Assembly (NCBI GenBank): GCA_028868305.1
Contig: JAGWUS010000004.1
Span: forward strand, 43,099 to 107,098
From: Burkholderiales bacterium
GTDB lineage: Bacteria; Pseudomonadota; Gammaproteobacteria; Burkholderiales; Burkholderiaceae_C
DNA: 64,000 nt
Reading direction: 5' to 3'
Shown here piece by piece: positions 23,079 through 33,368 of this stretch. The stretch's first letter is position 1. Every line of letters begins with the position of its first letter. Below the pieces are notes generated by a model. The model was given only the letters and a program-made list of their open reading frames with translations, ran no database searches and was not told where the DNA came from. The position numbers were made by a program, and so were the translations under genes.

Positions 23079-23546
23079 TCACCTTGGCGCTTTGGTCACC
23101 CTCACTTTGCCGCCGGTTGTAACGATAATCACTGGATCGCCAGCAGCAAACACCTCGGCAGCTTTGGCCTGGACAATTGCGCGACGGTCGCCGTTCTTGA
23201 GTTGCACAAGAATCTCGACCGCATCTTCTCGCGTGCTCATGCGTTCAATGGCATTGCCCGCTGCAGCACCGGCAACGCCGGCCAGCACACCAAGAACCTG
23301 CGCTTCGCGCGGCACGCCACTACCACTGTAGCCGCCAATGGCGCCGACGACACCGCCAACCGTCGCACCGACGCCAGACTGGCTACCGTCCACGGTCACT
23401 GTACGGGTGGACAACACAACGCCGTCCTCCACCTGGGCCATGCGCTGGGCATCACCGCGCTGGATTACGTCAGGACTGCTAGTCGCACAGCCCACCATGG
23501 CCAGTGATGCTGCCAGTAACCACCCCAAACCCATTGATCGTTTCAT
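23079..23546 (-). CDS. Glycine-zipper outer-membrane lipoprotein, SlyB-like
   Basis: The ATG at 23546 is preferred over 23582 because GGAG lies about 10 bases upstream and the signal peptide then begins MKRSMGLGW. The lipobox LAMVGC gives lipid-modified Cys20. A Gly/Ala-rich zipper (VGATVGGVVGAIGG and LAGVAGAAAGNAI) follows, then a beta-rich tail. It resembles SlyB/PCP lipoproteins, which help outer-membrane integrity. Length is 155 aa. Confidence 0.85.
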   Translation of the reverse strand: MKRSMGLGWLLAASLAMVGCATSSPDVIQRGDAQRMAQVEDGVVLSTRTVTVDGSQSGVGATVGGVVGAIGGYSGSGVPREAQVLGVLAGVAGAAAGNAIERMSTREDAVEILVQLKNGDRRAIVQAKAAEVFAAGDPVIIVTTGGKVRVTKAPR

Positions 23547-23596
23547 ATCAAACTCCACAAATTCGCCAAAAAGGAACCCCAAACGCCCATAACGTT

Positions 23597-24511
23597 TCAG
23601 GGGAGCGTTTCGTTGTCGCCTGCATTCTCGCCCGGCAATGTAAACCGCGTGTCAAGCAAGTCCGTCAGTCCGAACTCCGTCAAAATGGATTTCAGTCGCT
23701 CTGCTGCGGCCTGTTTGCGGTGGCCGGTGTAGCGGGCCAGAATCAACTCATTTTTCATGCTGTGCTCCCAGCCTACCAGTTCGGTCACCGTCACCTGGTA
23801 GCCCTGTGCTTCCAGGTACAGGCAACGCAGCACATTCGTGATCTGACTCCCCATTTCACGGGTGTGCAAGGGATGGCGCCAGAGCTCCGCCAGCGGCGTT
23901 CGGGCCAATGAGAGCGCTTTGCTCTGACTCAAATGGCGCGCCACCTCAGCCTGGCAACAGGGCACCAGTACAAAAGCGCGCGCCTTTTTCTGCAGGCCAA
24001 AGGCAATAGCATCGTCGGTGGCCGTATCGCAGGCGTGTAAGGCAGTAATCACATCAAACCGGGCCGGCAAGGCATCGGAGTGGGCAGACTCTGCCACGCT
24101 GAGGTTGATGAACGACATCCGGCCAAAACCCAATTTTGCCGCCAAGGCCCTGGATTGCTCAACCAGTTCAGCGCGCGTTTCAATGCCATAAATATGGCTA
24201 TCTGGAAGATGTTTGAAATACAGGTCGTACAAAATGAAGCCCAGATAGGACTTGCCTGCGCCGTGGTCCGCCAGCGTCAATGAACCATCCGGATTGGGCG
24301 GCAACTCCTGCAGCAGCTTCTCGATGAACTGGTAGAGGTGGTAGACCTGCTTGAGCTTACGCCGGGAATCCTGGTTGAGCTTGCCGTCCCGGGTAAGAAT
24401 GTGCAGTTCCTTGAGTAACTCCACCGACTGACCCGGACGCAGTTCTGCCGCCAGCGGGTTGTGGTCCAGGACGGTTGTCCGCTGGGCAGACGATTCTTTG
24501 CGTTGTTTCAT
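23597..24511 (-). CDS. Class I SAM-dependent methyltransferase (Methyltransf_32-like)
   Basis: A 304-aa protein with a SAM-binding motif ADHGAGKSYLGF (about 80-91), an acidic residue ending strand 2 in YGIETR, and FDVITALHACDTATDDAI. The last motif and VPCCQ are characteristic of the Methyltransf_32 group, which includes putative RNA methyltransferases. The substrate is unknown. Its ATG overlaps the DUF1415 gene stop by four bases, so the two are probably translated together. Confidence 0.78.
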   Translation of the reverse strand: MKQRKESSAQRTTVLDHNPLAAELRPGQSVELLKELHILTRDGKLNQDSRRKLKQVYHLYQFIEKLLQELPPNPDGSLTLADHGAGKSYLGFILYDLYFKHLPDSHIYGIETRAELVEQSRALAAKLGFGRMSFINLSVAESAHSDALPARFDVITALHACDTATDDAIAFGLQKKARAFVLVPCCQAEVARHLSQSKALSLARTPLAELWRHPLHTREMGSQITNVLRCLYLEAQGYQVTVTELVGWEHSMKNELILARYTGHRKQAAAERLKSILTEFGLTDLLDTRFTLPGENAGDNETLP

Positions 24512-25098
24512 GGCTTTCCGTCACCCGGCATTGGGTCCACGTCCAATTCGAGTGCCTTCCATCCTGCATGCCCTAGGCGTTCCAGGGTTTCCATGTTCTT
24601 CTCGAAGATCATTTCGGCCTGGGGAAAGGCTTCTACGGCCCGGGCAATGCTGTCTTCGCGTATCAGGTGAAAGGTGGGAAATGGTGCCCGATTGGTGTAA
24701 TTGGTGATGTCATCGGCGGTCGTCCCCGCAAACTGAAACTGCGGATGGAAACTGGCAATCTGGATCTCGCCTTCCAGGTTCAGGGACGTGAGGACACGAT
24801 CCGCGTCGTGCAGAAAATCGTTGAAGTCCAGAAAGTCGGCAAAACAGTCAGGCGCCATGAGCAGCGTGGTGTCGCGCACCGACGGGTCCGCTGCGTGCAG
24901 CGCCTTGAGTTCCTCCTCAATTTGTAGCAGAACGTCCCGTGGCTCCGTCGCACGACTGACCCGGTAGTGAATCTGCTGCTTGACATGCACCGACTTGGCA
25001 AACGGACACAGGTTGAGGCCAATGACGGCACGCTCCAGCCAGCGCTCGGTCAACGCAGTCGCAGCGTCGTCAGAAAGGGAATAGGGAGAAGACTCCAT
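24508..25098 (-). CDS. DUF1415 family protein
   Basis: A 196-aa protein with the DUF1415 hallmarks: WLERAVIGLNLCPFAK near the N-terminus, LMAPDCFADFLDFNDFL in the middle, and ASFHPQFQFAG with NRAPFPTFHLIRE later. The conserved Cys (CPFA) and His residues suggest an enzyme, but no activity is established. It follows dgt closely (19 bases) on the same strand. Confidence 0.88.
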   Translation of the reverse strand: MESSPYSLSDDAATALTERWLERAVIGLNLCPFAKSVHVKQQIHYRVSRATEPRDVLLQIEEELKALHAADPSVRDTTLLMAPDCFADFLDFNDFLHDADRVLTSLNLEGEIQIASFHPQFQFAGTTADDITNYTNRAPFPTFHLIREDSIARAVEAFPQAEMIFEKNMETLERLGHAGWKALELDVDPMPGDGKP

Positions 25099-25117
25099 GG
25101 TCAGCTATTCTGGCGCA

Positions 25118-26350
25118 TCAGGACAGCAAACGCTGGCCGGTCAAGCGCGTATGCTCACGCACCGCGAAACGGTCAGTCATGCCCGCAATGTAGTCAGCGA
25201 CAATGCGCTGCGGCGAAAAATCGTCTGCCGTGCTGTCCAGACGCCCTGACCGCGTAGCAAAACCTGCCTGCATCTCGGTGGGTTTTTCGCAATACGCCGC
25301 GAACAATTCGCGCACCACACGTCTGGCCTGGTTCATGGTGTTTTCAACTTGTGGGTGACGGTAGAGATGCTGGAAAAGAAAGGCCTTGAGTTCGCGCGAC
25401 TGCGTATGCATGGCAGGGGAGAATTGCACCAGAAACGGTGCCTGCCGCACGTCCTGCACACTTTCAACACCGGCCGCATCAATGGCCGCTTGCGTAGCAG
25501 CAACTGCGTCGTACACCTGATTGCTGAGCATCAGACGGATGGTCTCGTACATCAGGCGCCGGGACTGTGACGGCTGTCCAAGACGGGCGTGCGCTGCCAA
25601 CGCCATTTCACAGAAATAGGCAAAGAGGGGAACGCCCTGCAATTGCTCCATGCTGATCAGGCCGGAACGTACCCCGTCATCCACATCGTGCGCGTTATAA
25701 GCAATCTCATCGGCCAGGTTGCACAGCTGCGCCTCCAGACTGGGCCGGGTCCGATCGAGAAAACGTTGCGCCACTCCGCCCTGGCCGTCGCCATAGGCTG
25801 GCTCCTGCCGCTCGACGGCCAGGGCGTTGGGGCGGGAACAGTGCTTGAGAATTCCCTCACGCGTTTCAAAGGTGAGGTTGAGCCCATCAAAGTCCGGGTA
25901 GCGCTCCTCCAGATGATCCACTACGCGCAAACTCTGCAGGTTGTGTTCAAACCCGCCATAAGCCGACATGCTGTCATTGAGCGCATCCTGCCCCGCATGC
26001 CCAAAAGGGGTATGCCCCAGGTCGTGGGCCAGCGCAACAGCTTCCACCAGGTCTTCATTGAGCCGCAAGGAGCGCGCCACGGAGCGCCCCAATTGCGCCA
26101 CTTCCAGTGAGTGTGTCAGCCGAGTGCGAAACAGATCGCCTTCATGGTTAAGAAAGACCTGCGTTTTGTAGACCAGCCGCCTGAATGCCGTGGAGTGCAC
26201 GATGCGATCACGATCACGCTGGAACTCGGTTCGGTTGGGAGCAGGCGCCTGCACATAACGACGTCCGCGCGTCTGTGCCGGATCGCTGGCATACGGCGCC
26301 GGAAGTGAATTGGAGGTCAAATCAGGCTCCAGCCAATGAATCACCTGCAC
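25118..26350 (-). CDS. dgt: Deoxyguanosinetriphosphate triphosphohydrolase-like protein
   Basis: This 410-aa HD-domain protein hydrolyses dNTPs to nucleosides and triphosphate. The N-terminal RDRDRIVHSTAFRRL motif, H80 in THSLEVAQLGR, and HD109-110 in ALAHDLGHTPFGH complete the metal site. Its GTG start (26350) and first ~11 codons are formed by a dispersed repeat copy; residues before the family core (about RGRRYVQ) are therefore recent. It follows aroB. Confidence 0.93.
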   Translation of the reverse strand: MQVIHWLEPDLTSNSLPAPYASDPAQTRGRRYVQAPAPNRTEFQRDRDRIVHSTAFRRLVYKTQVFLNHEGDLFRTRLTHSLEVAQLGRSVARSLRLNEDLVEAVALAHDLGHTPFGHAGQDALNDSMSAYGGFEHNLQSLRVVDHLEERYPDFDGLNLTFETREGILKHCSRPNALAVERQEPAYGDGQGGVAQRFLDRTRPSLEAQLCNLADEIAYNAHDVDDGVRSGLISMEQLQGVPLFAYFCEMALAAHARLGQPSQSRRLMYETIRLMLSNQVYDAVAATQAAIDAAGVESVQDVRQAPFLVQFSPAMHTQSRELKAFLFQHLYRHPQVENTMNQARRVVRELFAAYCEKPTEMQAGFATRSGRLDSTADDFSPQRIVADYIAGMTDRFAVREHTRLTGQRLLS

Positions 26351-26375
26351 AAGAAGCTATTAAATTCATAGCATC
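26325..26375 (-). repeat. Dispersed repeat, copy D, across the aroB-dgt junction
   Basis: On the minus strand it reads GATGCTATGAATTTAATAGC, CTTGTGCAGG and ends TTGGCTGGAGCC, matching head, middle and tail of the family. The dgt GTG start (26350-26348) lies inside it, and the head begins 3 bases past the aroB stop. Confidence 0.65.
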
Positions 26376-26377
26376 CA

Positions 26378-27481
26378 TTAACAGCAAGCATCGACCACTG
26401 CGCGCACCATGGCGTCGGGCGCACCGCGCACTACCGCCTTTGCCATGCCATCAATGACGACGAAGCGTATTTCTCCCGCTTCGGATTTCTTGTCCAGACG
26501 CATCAATTCCAGGTAGCGACCGGCGTTATCCCTGGCATCCAGAATCGGCCCTTTTACCGGCAAACCAGCGTTGCGGATCAGTGCGGTCAACCGCGCCACG
26601 AAAGCTGAATCCACCAGGCCCAGTTGTTGCGACAAGTGCGCTGCCATCACCATGCCGCAGCCCACGGCCTCACCGTGCAGCCACGCACCGTAGCCCAGGC
26701 CGGCTTCGATCGCATGGCCAAATGTATGGCCGAAATTCAGGATGGCTCGCAATCCGGATTCGCGCTCGTCTTTCCCTACGACCCAGGCTTTGATTTCACA
26801 GCTGCGCTTGACGGCATGCGCCAATGCACCAGCATCCCGTGCAAGGAGTCTGGGCAGGTTATCTTCTATCCAGCTGAAAAACTCTGCATCTGCAATCGGC
26901 CCGTATTTGATGACCTCGGCGAGTCCCGCGCTCAATTCACGGCTTGTCAAGGTCTGCAGAGTATCCAGATCGCACACCACCATGAGCGGCTGGTAGAACG
27001 CGCCAATCATGTTCTTTCCCATCGGATGGTTGATTCCTGTCTTGCCACCAACAGACGAGTCGACTTGCGCCAGCAGGGTGGTGGGAACCTGAACAAAAGG
27101 TACGCCCCGCATGAAGCTCGCGGCGGCGAAACCGGTCATATCCCCCACAACACCTCCACCCAGCGCAAAAAGCACCGTCTTGCGATCACCACCATGCAAC
27201 AGCAACGCATCAAAGATCTGATTGAGCGTTTCCCAGGTCTTGAATGCCTCCCCATCCGGCAAGGTCACCTGGTGGACTTCGCCGTAGCGTTCCGCCAGGA
27301 CGGAAGCAAGCTGACTGGCATACAGCGGGGCAACCGTTGTATTGGTGACGATAAAGGCCATGCTGGCCTTCGGTAAGGCGGAGTAAGTCTGCCGGTCACC
27401 CAGAAGCTGGCTGCCAATCGTGATGGGATAGCTGCGATCACCCAGGGCAATCGACACGCTGGTATTGGTATTTGCGCTCAT
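26378..27481 (-). CDS. aroB: 3-Dehydroquinate synthase AroB
   Basis: AroB (367 aa) cyclises DAHP to 3-dehydroquinate in the shikimate pathway, using NAD and zinc. The NAD loop [14 protein letters not shown], the DGEAFKTW segment and zinc-ligand regions ([17 protein letters not shown]) are intact. It follows aroK by 37 bases in the usual pilMNOPQ-aroKB order. Confidence 0.97.
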   Translation of the reverse strand: MSANTNTSVSIALGDRSYPITIGSQLLGDRQTYSALPKASMAFIVTNTTVAPLYASQLASVLAERYGEVHQVTLPDGEAFKTWETLNQIFDALLLHGGDRKTVLFALGGGVVGDMTGFAAASFMRGVPFVQVPTTLLAQVDSSVGGKTGINHPMGKNMIGAFYQPLMVVCDLDTLQTLTSRELSAGLAEVIKYGPIADAEFFSWIEDNLPRLLARDAGALAHAVKRSCEIKAWVVGKDERESGLRAILNFGHTFGHAIEAGLGYGAWLHGEAVGCGMVMAAHLSQQLGLVDSAFVARLTALIRNAGLPVKGPILDARDNAGRYLELMRLDKKSEAGEIRFVVIDGMAKAVVRGAPDAMVRAVVDACC

Positions 27482-27518
27482 ACCCCCGAGTTTAGGGGAC
27501 GCGCTACAGGATTGGCGC

Positions 27519-28088
27519 CTACGAACCCGTCGTTTGCGGCTGGGGGGTCAAACCCGCCAAGTCAAGCTGCATGAGAATCATATTGACCAGGGTGGCCACC
27601 GAAGGACGTCCCGTTTCCAGTATGAAGTGCGCCACCTCCCGGTACAAAGGGTCCCTGGCCGCGTACAGATCGCGTAACCGGGTCAAAGGATCTGCGACTT
27701 GCAACAAGGGACGGTTGACGTCATGTCGAAGGCGCCGGTAGAGTTCCTCGGGTGTCGACTTCAGGTAGATGACCTGTCCACGCCCCTTGAGATGCTGACG
27801 ATTGGCTGGACGAAGAACCACACCGCCCCCCGTGGACAGGACCCCGGTAGGTCCCTGCGTCAGCGCGTCGATGACTTCTTCCTCAATATCGCGGAACCGC
27901 GCTTCGCCTTCTCGCTCGAAAAATTCCCGGATGGAGCAACCCAGTCGCGCCTCGATTGCGTGGTCCGAGTCAACAAATGGGATATGAAGTCGTCGGGCGA
28001 GTTGGCGTCCGACGGTGGTTTTTCCCGAACCGGGCAATCCAACAAGACTGAATATCAATTGATCAGCGACCGATCGCCTTCTCAGCAA
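27519..28088 (-). CDS. aroK: Shikimate kinase AroK
   Basis: AroK phosphorylates shikimate with ATP. The P-loop is GLPGSGKTT, the shikimate contacts are VDSDHAIE and [10 protein letters not shown], and the lid region carries RPLLQV. The stated start is a TTG overlapping the last 26 bases of pilQ (189 aa). A second TTG at 28058, just past the pilQ stop, would give a more typical short N-terminus (IFSLVGLPG). Neither start has a strong ribosome site. Confidence 0.93.
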   Translation of the reverse strand: MLRRRSVADQLIFSLVGLPGSGKTTVGRQLARRLHIPFVDSDHAIEARLGCSIREFFEREGEARFRDIEEEVIDALTQGPTGVLSTGGGVVLRPANRQHLKGRGQVIYLKSTPEELYRRLRHDVNRPLLQVADPLTRLRDLYAARDPLYREVAHFILETGRPSVATLVNMILMQLDLAGLTPQPQTTGS

Positions 28089-30177
28089 TCATTTTCGGAG
28101 TGATGAACACCAGCATTTCACGCTTGGTATTGGAACGTGACTTGTTGCGAAACAGGACTCCCAGGCCCGGTATGTCACCAAAGAACGGTACCTTGGCTTC
28201 GTTATCGGTCTGATCTTCGGTAAAGATGCCACCGATCACCACCGTGCCACCGTTTTCCACCAGAACCTGGGTCTTGATGTGCTTGGTATCAATGGCAAAA
28301 CCTGCCGGTGTGGACTGTCCCACAGTGTCCTTTGTCACATCCAGATCAAGAATGATGTTGCCCTCTGGCGTGATTTGCGGGGTCACTTCCAGCTTCAGAT
28401 TGGCCTTGCGAAAGGCAATTGAAGTCGCACCGCTGGAAGAAGCCACCTGGTAGGGCAACTCGGTACCCTGCTCAATCAACGCCTTGATCTGGTCGGCAGT
28501 CACCACGCGCGGGCTGGACACTACCTTGCCCTTGCCATCGGCTTCCAGAGCAGAAATTTCCAGATTCAGAAAACGGTTGGCGGATTCGCCGAACAGTGAA
28601 ATTGCAAAGGTTCCGGGATTGGCATACCCCAACGCCCCGGTCGAAGGCAGGTTCACAAAGTTGCCGGAGTTGGTTCCAGAAACTCCGGTGGTGTAGGTAG
28701 ATCCAACTCCACCGTACAAAGGCCCGCCCTCGGTCGTACCGAGAGTCAATGCGTTGCTCGGGTTACCACCACCCAAACGCACGCCCAGGGACTTGCCAAA
28801 ACTGTCCGAAGCTTCCACGATGCGTGCTTCAATCAGCACTTGGCGGACTGCAATATCCAGTTTGGCCAGCAATTGCTGCACTTGCTCAAGTTTGCTTGGA
28901 ATATCCGTGACAAAGAGTTGATTGGTCCGTGGTTCGGCAATTACGCTGCCGCGCGAACTCAGAATGCGCGCCGAAGAAGCCGCCGTTGCCCCACCACCAC
29001 CCGCAGTCAGTTGCGCAGCAATTTCGGCGGCTTTGGCGTAATTGATCTGGAACGACTGGGTACGCAAGGGTTCCAAACTCTGCACGGCAGCGACAGACTC
29101 CAGATCCAGCTTTTCTTTCGCAGCAATTTCGTCCTTAGGGGCAACCCACAGCACGTTGCCACTTTTACGCATACCCAAGCCCTTGGCCTGCAGAATAATC
29201 TCCAGCGCCTGGTCCCAAGGCACATCCTGCAGACGCAAGGTTACTGAGCCGGACACTGAATCAGAAGTCACGATGTTGAAGTTGGTGAAGTCAGCGATCA
29301 CCTGCAGCAGTGAACGCACTTCAATATTCTGGAAATTCAGCGACAGCTTCTGTCCATTGTAGCCAACGCCCTGCGTCAATTTCTTGGGATCAACCTTGAT
29401 CTCCTTGACCTCCACAACGAACTGTTCGTCACTCTGATATGCGCTGTGCTCCCACTGACCCTTGGGTTCAATCACCATACGCACGCGGTCACCGCTCTGG
29501 ACAGTGGTTATCGTTTTGATAGGTGTACCAAAGTCGGCTACGTCCAAACGTCGGCGCAGGCCTTCAGGCAGGGTCGATTTCATGAATTCAACGACCAGGT
29601 TCTGGCCCTGCTGACGGATATCCACGCCCACCTGATTATTTGGCAAAGTCACCACGACACGTCCGGCACCGTCAGCTGAACGACGGAAATCCAAGTCCTT
29701 GATCGGAGCGGAATCACGGCTCCTGTTTTCAGCAAATGTCGTCGCATTCGCCGGCGCAGTCGCGCTAGATGCGGATGGCTCCAACATCACCAGCAGTGAC
29801 TTGCCCTGGATTTCAGTCTTGTACGCCGCGGCCTGCTTCAAATTCAGTACCACACGGGTACGCTCCCCAGCCTGCACTACGCTGACAGACCGCAGATTCC
29901 CCTGGTTGATCTCGACCGTTGACCTTCCCATGGCATTGGAAACACCAGGAAAATCCAGCGCAATGCGTGCAGGTGACTGAATAGCAAAGCCCGTGGGTGG
30001 GGCGGTCAAGGCCTGGGACAAATCAATACGCACAACCTCGGCACCAGCCTGAACAGAACCTGTCACCGATTCAATGGAAGTCTGTGCATGAGACGCTGCT
30101 GCCATCACCACCATGGCAAGTGAAAATACCAAGCGATGCCACATGTTCATTCCCGTTAGTTTGTTCTGCTTGCTCAT
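28063..30177 (-). CDS. pilQ: Type IV pilus secretin PilQ
   Basis: PilQ (704 aa) forms the outer-membrane channel for type IV pili. After a signal peptide (about residues 13-31, ending SHAQ) come two AMIN-like domains (about 40-250), an STN/secretin N0 domain (about 270-350, [15 protein letters not shown]), an N1 domain, and the secretin domain (about 470-695) with [15 protein letters not shown] and GGIFTEDQ. Its ATG overlaps the pilP stop (ATGA). Confidence 0.97.
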   Translation of the reverse strand: MSKQNKLTGMNMWHRLVFSLAMVVMAAASHAQTSIESVTGSVQAGAEVVRIDLSQALTAPPTGFAIQSPARIALDFPGVSNAMGRSTVEINQGNLRSVSVVQAGERTRVVLNLKQAAAYKTEIQGKSLLVMLEPSASSATAPANATTFAENRSRDSAPIKDLDFRRSADGAGRVVVTLPNNQVGVDIRQQGQNLVVEFMKSTLPEGLRRRLDVADFGTPIKTITTVQSGDRVRMVIEPKGQWEHSAYQSDEQFVVEVKEIKVDPKKLTQGVGYNGQKLSLNFQNIEVRSLLQVIADFTNFNIVTSDSVSGSVTLRLQDVPWDQALEIILQAKGLGMRKSGNVLWVAPKDEIAAKEKLDLESVAAVQSLEPLRTQSFQINYAKAAEIAAQLTAGGGGATAASSARILSSRGSVIAEPRTNQLFVTDIPSKLEQVQQLLAKLDIAVRQVLIEARIVEASDSFGKSLGVRLGGGNPSNALTLGTTEGGPLYGGVGSTYTTGVSGTNSGNFVNLPSTGALGYANPGTFAISLFGESANRFLNLEISALEADGKGKVVSSPRVVTADQIKALIEQGTELPYQVASSSGATSIAFRKANLKLEVTPQITPEGNIILDLDVTKDTVGQSTPAGFAIDTKHIKTQVLVENGGTVVIGGIFTEDQTDNEAKVPFFGDIPGLGVLFRNKSRSNTKREMLVFITPKMIAEKAIGR

Positions 30178-30716
30178 TTAGACTTCTCCTGCAACTGCAA
30201 TGTTGCAACGCGCTCTATCCATTCACCGACCGCATCCTGCACAATTTCACGCAAGGTCACTTCGGTTTCCGATATCTTTGTGACTTTTCCGTAGTTCTGA
30301 CCCAGGTAATTGCCCAACTTCACCTGGTACAGCAGGTTATCCACTTTGATCAGAGCAACCGGTTGGCCTGCACGGATGATGCTACCCACAAGCATCATGG
30401 TGTCCAGAGGGAACGCTTCCATCGGTTCCTTGCGACGGGCCAACTCCGGCGCGACCAGCGCACCATTGGAGGCTACCTGTGCAGAATCCCGCTTGAGTGC
30501 CTGGGTTAACTTAAGGTTACTGAACGGCTCTATCGCAGCCGCATTCACATAGGCCTCAGGCTTGAACTGCTTGGGCGCGGGAATAGGCGCCACTTTTGGC
30601 CGTGTCTGGTTGCGCTCTTCCACCATCCACTGCCGGATATCGTCTTCCTTGGATGCACCGCATCCCCCAAGGCCAACCAGGACAGCGGCCATAAAAAGTC
30701 CAAGTAGGGCTTTCAT
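30174..30716 (-). CDS. pilP: Type IV pilus lipoprotein PilP
   Basis: PilP (180 aa) links the inner-membrane PilN/PilO alignment complex to PilQ. The lipoprotein signal ends in GLGGC (Cys19). The disordered middle is followed by the C-terminal beta domain (about 100-175, GQNYGKVTKISETEVTLREI). It overlaps pilO and pilQ by four bases each. Confidence 0.95.
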   Translation of the reverse strand: MKALLGLFMAAVLVGLGGCGASKEDDIRQWMVEERNQTRPKVAPIPAPKQFKPEAYVNAAAIEPFSNLKLTQALKRDSAQVASNGALVAPELARRKEPMEAFPLDTMMLVGSIIRAGQPVALIKVDNLLYQVKLGNYLGQNYGKVTKISETEVTLREIVQDAVGEWIERVATLQLQEKSK

Positions 30717-31387
30717 TTTTGGGCCCCCTTAGGTCCAGTTGCTTTGCGCTGGGCAGCAACCTCATCCGAATCCAGATAGCGAAAAGTCTTGGCTGTGGCG
30801 TCCATGACCAGAGTCCCATCCGGCTTTGGTCCAATCGAAAGATTATTCAGGGTCACAATCCGCGACAAGTTGGCAATGTCGGACGCAAAGGCACCGATGT
30901 CATGGTAACGGCCGTTTACCTTGATGGTAATCGGCAACTCGGCGTAATACTCCTTGACCGAAACCTGTCCAGGACGGAACAGATCGAACTGCAGACTTCT
31001 TCCCAAGCCCGCCTGGTTGATGTCTGACAGCAAGGCATCCATTTCAGATTTGCTTGGTAGCTGCTTTTCAAGCTGGGTTACATACTGCTGCACCTGTTCA
31101 CGCTGTTTCTTAAGCACGTCCAGATTCACAGCCTTCGTCAGTTTCGTCTTGTAATCAGCGCGCAACTTCTCTTCTTTGTCTTGTTCTTGTTGCAGCGTTT
31201 CCAGCGAGTTCGTCAACCAGATGAACCACAGGACAGTGACAACCACAATCGCGGTTACCGCAAACAGCGCATAGCGCGGGATGCTCGGCCAAACGGACGG
31301 ATCCCTGGGATCCAGGTTCTGAAACTGGCCCAGCACCTTTTCCTGCAAGGCCGCAAAATCAATTGAACGTGAAGCTTTATCCACCAT
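30713..31387 (-). CDS. pilO: Type IV pilus alignment protein PilO
   Basis: PilO (224 aa) has one N-terminal membrane helix (about 37-57), a coiled-coil (about 60-110, rich in Glu/Lys/Gln) and a ferredoxin-like periplasmic domain, with IKVNGRYHDIGAFASDIANL typical of the family. It dimerises with PilN. The gene order pilM-N-O-P-Q is complete here. Confidence 0.95.
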   Translation of the reverse strand: MVDKASRSIDFAALQEKVLGQFQNLDPRDPSVWPSIPRYALFAVTAIVVVTVLWFIWLTNSLETLQQEQDKEEKLRADYKTKLTKAVNLDVLKKQREQVQQYVTQLEKQLPSKSEMDALLSDINQAGLGRSLQFDLFRPGQVSVKEYYAELPITIKVNGRYHDIGAFASDIANLSRIVTLNNLSIGPKPDGTLVMDATAKTFRYLDSDEVAAQRKATGPKGAQK

Positions 31388-31398
31388 AAGGCACCCGG

Positions 31399-32028
31399 CT
31401 ATTTCTTGGCACTGGCTGAAGCCGCCAGTGCAGACGCTGCTGCGGCAGCGGCCGCTTTTTCTGCGTCACTGGCACGATTGAGTCGTACCCGAATCACAAA
31501 ATTCGCGACCCGCTTTTGCTCACGGCTGGTCAGTGCAACGGTACCCGCGACAATTTCTACCAGTTCGGGCTTTGTAAACCAGGGGGAATTGTTAGCCAGA
31601 TTGCGTAACAGCTCGGAAACACGTTCATTGGATTGCGCAACGCCATTGATGGTGACCAGCCGGTCACTCTGCGCCATCTTGGCGATGTAGACACCATCAG
31701 GCAGCTGATTCACCAGTTCAGTCAACAAATGAACTGGCAAATTTCGGTCAGACTGGAGGTCTTCCACCGCTTGCTGACGCGCACGCAAGGCCGAAATTTC
31801 TGCCTCGAGACCGGCAATATCCTTGATTTGTGCTTCGAGCTTCTTGATTTCCGTATCCAGAATCTGGTTGGTACTTTGCTGCACCGAGATTGCGGCCTGA
31901 AACCACAAAAACACGGCACCGGCAATCAAACCACCCAGTAGCGCAGATGCACCCAGCGAAACATTAAAGACATCGCGGCGCCGTTTGCGGGCCGCCTCGC
32001 GATGCGGAAGCAGGTTGATCAAAATCAC
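31399..32028 (-). CDS. pilN: Type IV pilus alignment protein PilN
   Basis: The GTG at 32028 is preferred because it gives the canonical start MILINLLPHREAARKRRR and overlaps the pilM stop as GTGA. PilN's cytoplasmic INLLPHR peptide binds PilM. A membrane helix (about 30-52), a coiled-coil and the periplasmic domain follow. The C-terminus is an unusual alanine-rich tail (about the last 22 residues). Confidence 0.95.
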   Translation of the reverse strand: MILINLLPHREAARKRRRDVFNVSLGASALLGGLIAGAVFLWFQAAISVQQSTNQILDTEIKKLEAQIKDIAGLEAEISALRARQQAVEDLQSDRNLPVHLLTELVNQLPDGVYIAKMAQSDRLVTINGVAQSNERVSELLRNLANNSPWFTKPELVEIVAGTVALTSREQKRVANFVIRVRLNRASDAEKAAAAAAASALAASASAKK

Positions 32029-33104
32029 TGCGCGAACCTCCGCAGCGCCAAGCCGCACGAAGTCAAATAAGAGGGCGCTTCACGCGTCATACGCTTCAAC
32101 CGCACGCCATCCCCGATTTCCATACCGTCAAACGGATTGAGTAAACTGCAAGGAAAGGACGTCTGCTGCGTCACTGCGGCGGTCAAACCTGGCAGCGCTG
32201 CCGAACCACCCGCGAGCATGATGTAGTCAACCTTGTTGTGCGGTGTGCTGGTGAAGAAGAATTGCAAAGCGCGCCCCAATTCCTGCACCATCGTTTCCAG
32301 AAAGGGTTTCAAAACCGTTGATTCATAGTCTTCAGGCAACTCGCCACTGCGCTTCTTACTTTCCGCCTCTTCCTGCGAAAACCCGTACTGACGAATAATC
32401 AACTGCGTAAGCTGTGCGCCACCAAATGCCTGGTCCCGGTCGTAGAGAACATCATCATCACGCAACACTTGCATGCTGGTGGTCATGGCACCGATCTCAA
32501 ACAGCGCAACAATCAGACCGGCTCCATTATTGGGCAAGCTCTCAATCAGGCGCCCGGCTGCTAGTCGGGAAGCATAGGACTCCACGTCAACCACGACAGG
32601 CGTCAACCCGGCAGCTTCGGCCAACCCCTGAATATCCTGCACTTTTTCACGCCGTGAAGCCGCAATAAGCACCTCCACGTCGCCAGCCGAAGTGGCGCTA
32701 GGGCCAATAACGCAGAAATCCAGGCTCACCTCATCCAAAGGAAACGGAATGTATTGGTTAGCCTCGGTTTCGACCTGAACCTCAAGTTCCTCATCACTCA
32801 TGCCACCCGGCAGAATAATTTTCTTGGTAATTACGGCTGATGGTGGCAGGGCCATGGCCACGTTTTTGGTCTTGGCTCCACTTTTCTTAACGAGCCGTCG
32901 CAAGGCATCGGCCACCTCATCGAACTTTTCGATGTTGCCATCACTGATCCAGCCACGCTCCAGCGGCTCGATGGCACATCGTTCAAGTACCAGATTACCG
33001 GCCTTGTCACGGCCCAACTCGACCAGCTTGACGCTGGAAGAACTGATATCCAGACCGAGCAAAGGTGCCGGCTGGCGACTGAAGAGCGACCCCAATGAGA
33101 TCAA
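32025..33104 (-). CDS. pilM: Type IV pilus actin-like ATPase PilM
   Basis: PilM (359 aa) is a FtsA/actin-fold cytoplasmic protein that binds the PilN N-terminus. The LGLDISSSSVKLVEL phosphate loop is near residue 16, and YIMLAGGSAALPGL near the C-terminus is the adenosine motif. It is the first gene of pilMNOPQ and is divergent from the PBP1A gene. Confidence 0.97.
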   Translation of the reverse strand: MISLGSLFSRQPAPLLGLDISSSSVKLVELGRDKAGNLVLERCAIEPLERGWISDGNIEKFDEVADALRRLVKKSGAKTKNVAMALPPSAVITKKIILPGGMSDEELEVQVETEANQYIPFPLDEVSLDFCVIGPSATSAGDVEVLIAASRREKVQDIQGLAEAAGLTPVVVDVESYASRLAAGRLIESLPNNGAGLIVALFEIGAMTTSMQVLRDDDVLYDRDQAFGGAQLTQLIIRQYGFSQEEAESKKRSGELPEDYESTVLKPFLETMVQELGRALQFFFTSTPHNKVDYIMLAGGSAALPGLTAAVTQQTSFPCSLLNPFDGMEIGDGVRLKRMTREAPSYLTSCGLALRRFAQ

Positions 33105-33368
33105 AACTGTCCCCTGAAACAGGTCATCAAAGTGACGACCAGACTTAAGAAATCACTTGAATGCTATCAGTAAGCTCCTTGTCCCGCAAAGGTTTTTTCC
33201 TGACCGGAACATAGCAAGCGTTGCCAAAAGCAGACGATTTTTTACCATTGTTTACAGAATATGCCACAGACCGCAATGTGGATAATGTCGTCATCGACCT
33301 TGAGCGCAGCGCCGCTCTGCCGCAATGCAGGGTTTTAAACCGTCCTGCGCCAACCAACCCACAACGAT
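33105..33368. other. Divergent pilM / PBP1A promoter region
   Basis: This 264-bp gap between two divergent genes must hold promoters for both. It is AT-rich around 33230-33265, including TTTACA (33251-33256). I see no strong inverted repeat and no convincing sigma-70 pair, and no small ORF worth calling. A degenerate GCTAT-type repeat head may lie near 33162-33180. Confidence 0.4.
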
